A stretch of DNA of 5,837 nucleotides from Xanthobacteraceae bacterium (GTDB lineage: Bacteria; Pseudomonadota; Alphaproteobacteria; Rhizobiales; Xanthobacteraceae), in NCBI GenBank assembly GCA_030039655.1, contig JASHVC010000373.1, positions 1-5,837 on the forward strand, written 5' to 3'. Under the pieces are notes generated by a model. It saw only the letters and a list, made by a program, of their open reading frames with translations, made no database searches and had not been told where the DNA came from. Below are positions 5,740-5,837 of this stretch, in pieces (position 1 is the first letter of the stretch; each line of letters starts with the position of its first letter). The position numbers were made by a program, and so were the translations under genes.

Positions 5740-5837
5740 TCAGGCCCCCGGCGGCTTGATGCCGCCGATCAGCTTGTTGAGCTGGTTCGAGGCATCGCGG
5801 ATATCGTGCGACAGGCTGCGGATGACCTCGAGCGCTC
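5740..5837 (-). CDS. C-terminal end of a gene upstream of the lipoprotein (partial, unknown)
   Basis: On the minus strand the frame is open from the window edge to a TGA at 5740-5742, giving 31 residues: an amphipathic helical stretch (EVIRSLSHDIRDASNQLNKL, then IGGIKPP) and the tail GA. GC-rich third positions fit a real gene. It ends 11 bp before the lipoprotein start on the same strand, so the two are probably co-transcribed. The visible tail is too short and generic to name a family. Confidence 0.65.
   Translation of the reverse strand, partial: ALEVIRSLSHDIRDASNQLNKLIGGIKPPGA

Overview
This GC-rich window looks like ordinary chromosome from an alphaproteobacterium, most likely Hyphomicrobiales (Bradyrhizobium, Rhodopseudomonas or Xanthobacteraceae-like). 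The pointers are a lipid A acyltransferase whose start overlaps the stop of what looks like the alcohol dehydrogenase of the rhizobial acpXL (very-long-chain fatty acid) cluster, a stand-alone Bug-family periplasmic binding protein, and an 'IPAKAGIQ'-coding palindromic repeat of a kind scattered through many proteobacterial genomes. The taxonomic call is inference.

Layout. 1-944 (+): last 12 codons of an upstream gene, then an LpxL/HtrB-type acyltransferase (probable LpxXL) joined by a TGATG stop/start overlap. 945-1140: non-coding leader with one small inverted repeat. 1141-2100 (+): Bug/TctC-family periplasmic solute-binding protein. 2108-3259 (-): PotF/PotD-like polyamine-binding protein, convergent with the Bug gene and only 7 bp from it. 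3276-3614 (-): single-domain rhodanese, immediately upstream of the polyamine-binding gene in the same transcriptional direction. 3615-3829: divergent intergenic region with a short perfect palindrome. 3830-5326 (+): CoA-acylating methylmalonate-semialdehyde dehydrogenase (MmsA). 5339-5728 (-): small predicted lipoprotein, convergent with mmsA at 12 bp. 5740-5837 (-): C-terminal end of a gene that probably forms an operon with the lipoprotein.

How the genes relate. The first two belong to envelope lipid A modification. The middle of the window holds two solute-binding proteins without membrane components of any transporter, so each must use permeases encoded elsewhere or serve in sensing. MmsA finishes valine, beta-alanine or inositol breakdown to propionyl- or acetyl-CoA. 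No common pathway ties the blocks together, and I see no phage, insertion sequence, CRISPR or defence system. The most interesting local feature is the palindromic repeat that forms part of the signal peptide coding sequence of the polyamine-binding protein. Two mid-size ORFs start upstream of the true gene starts (1096 and 3719); I trimmed both to ATGs with good Shine-Dalgarno sequences (1141 and 3830).
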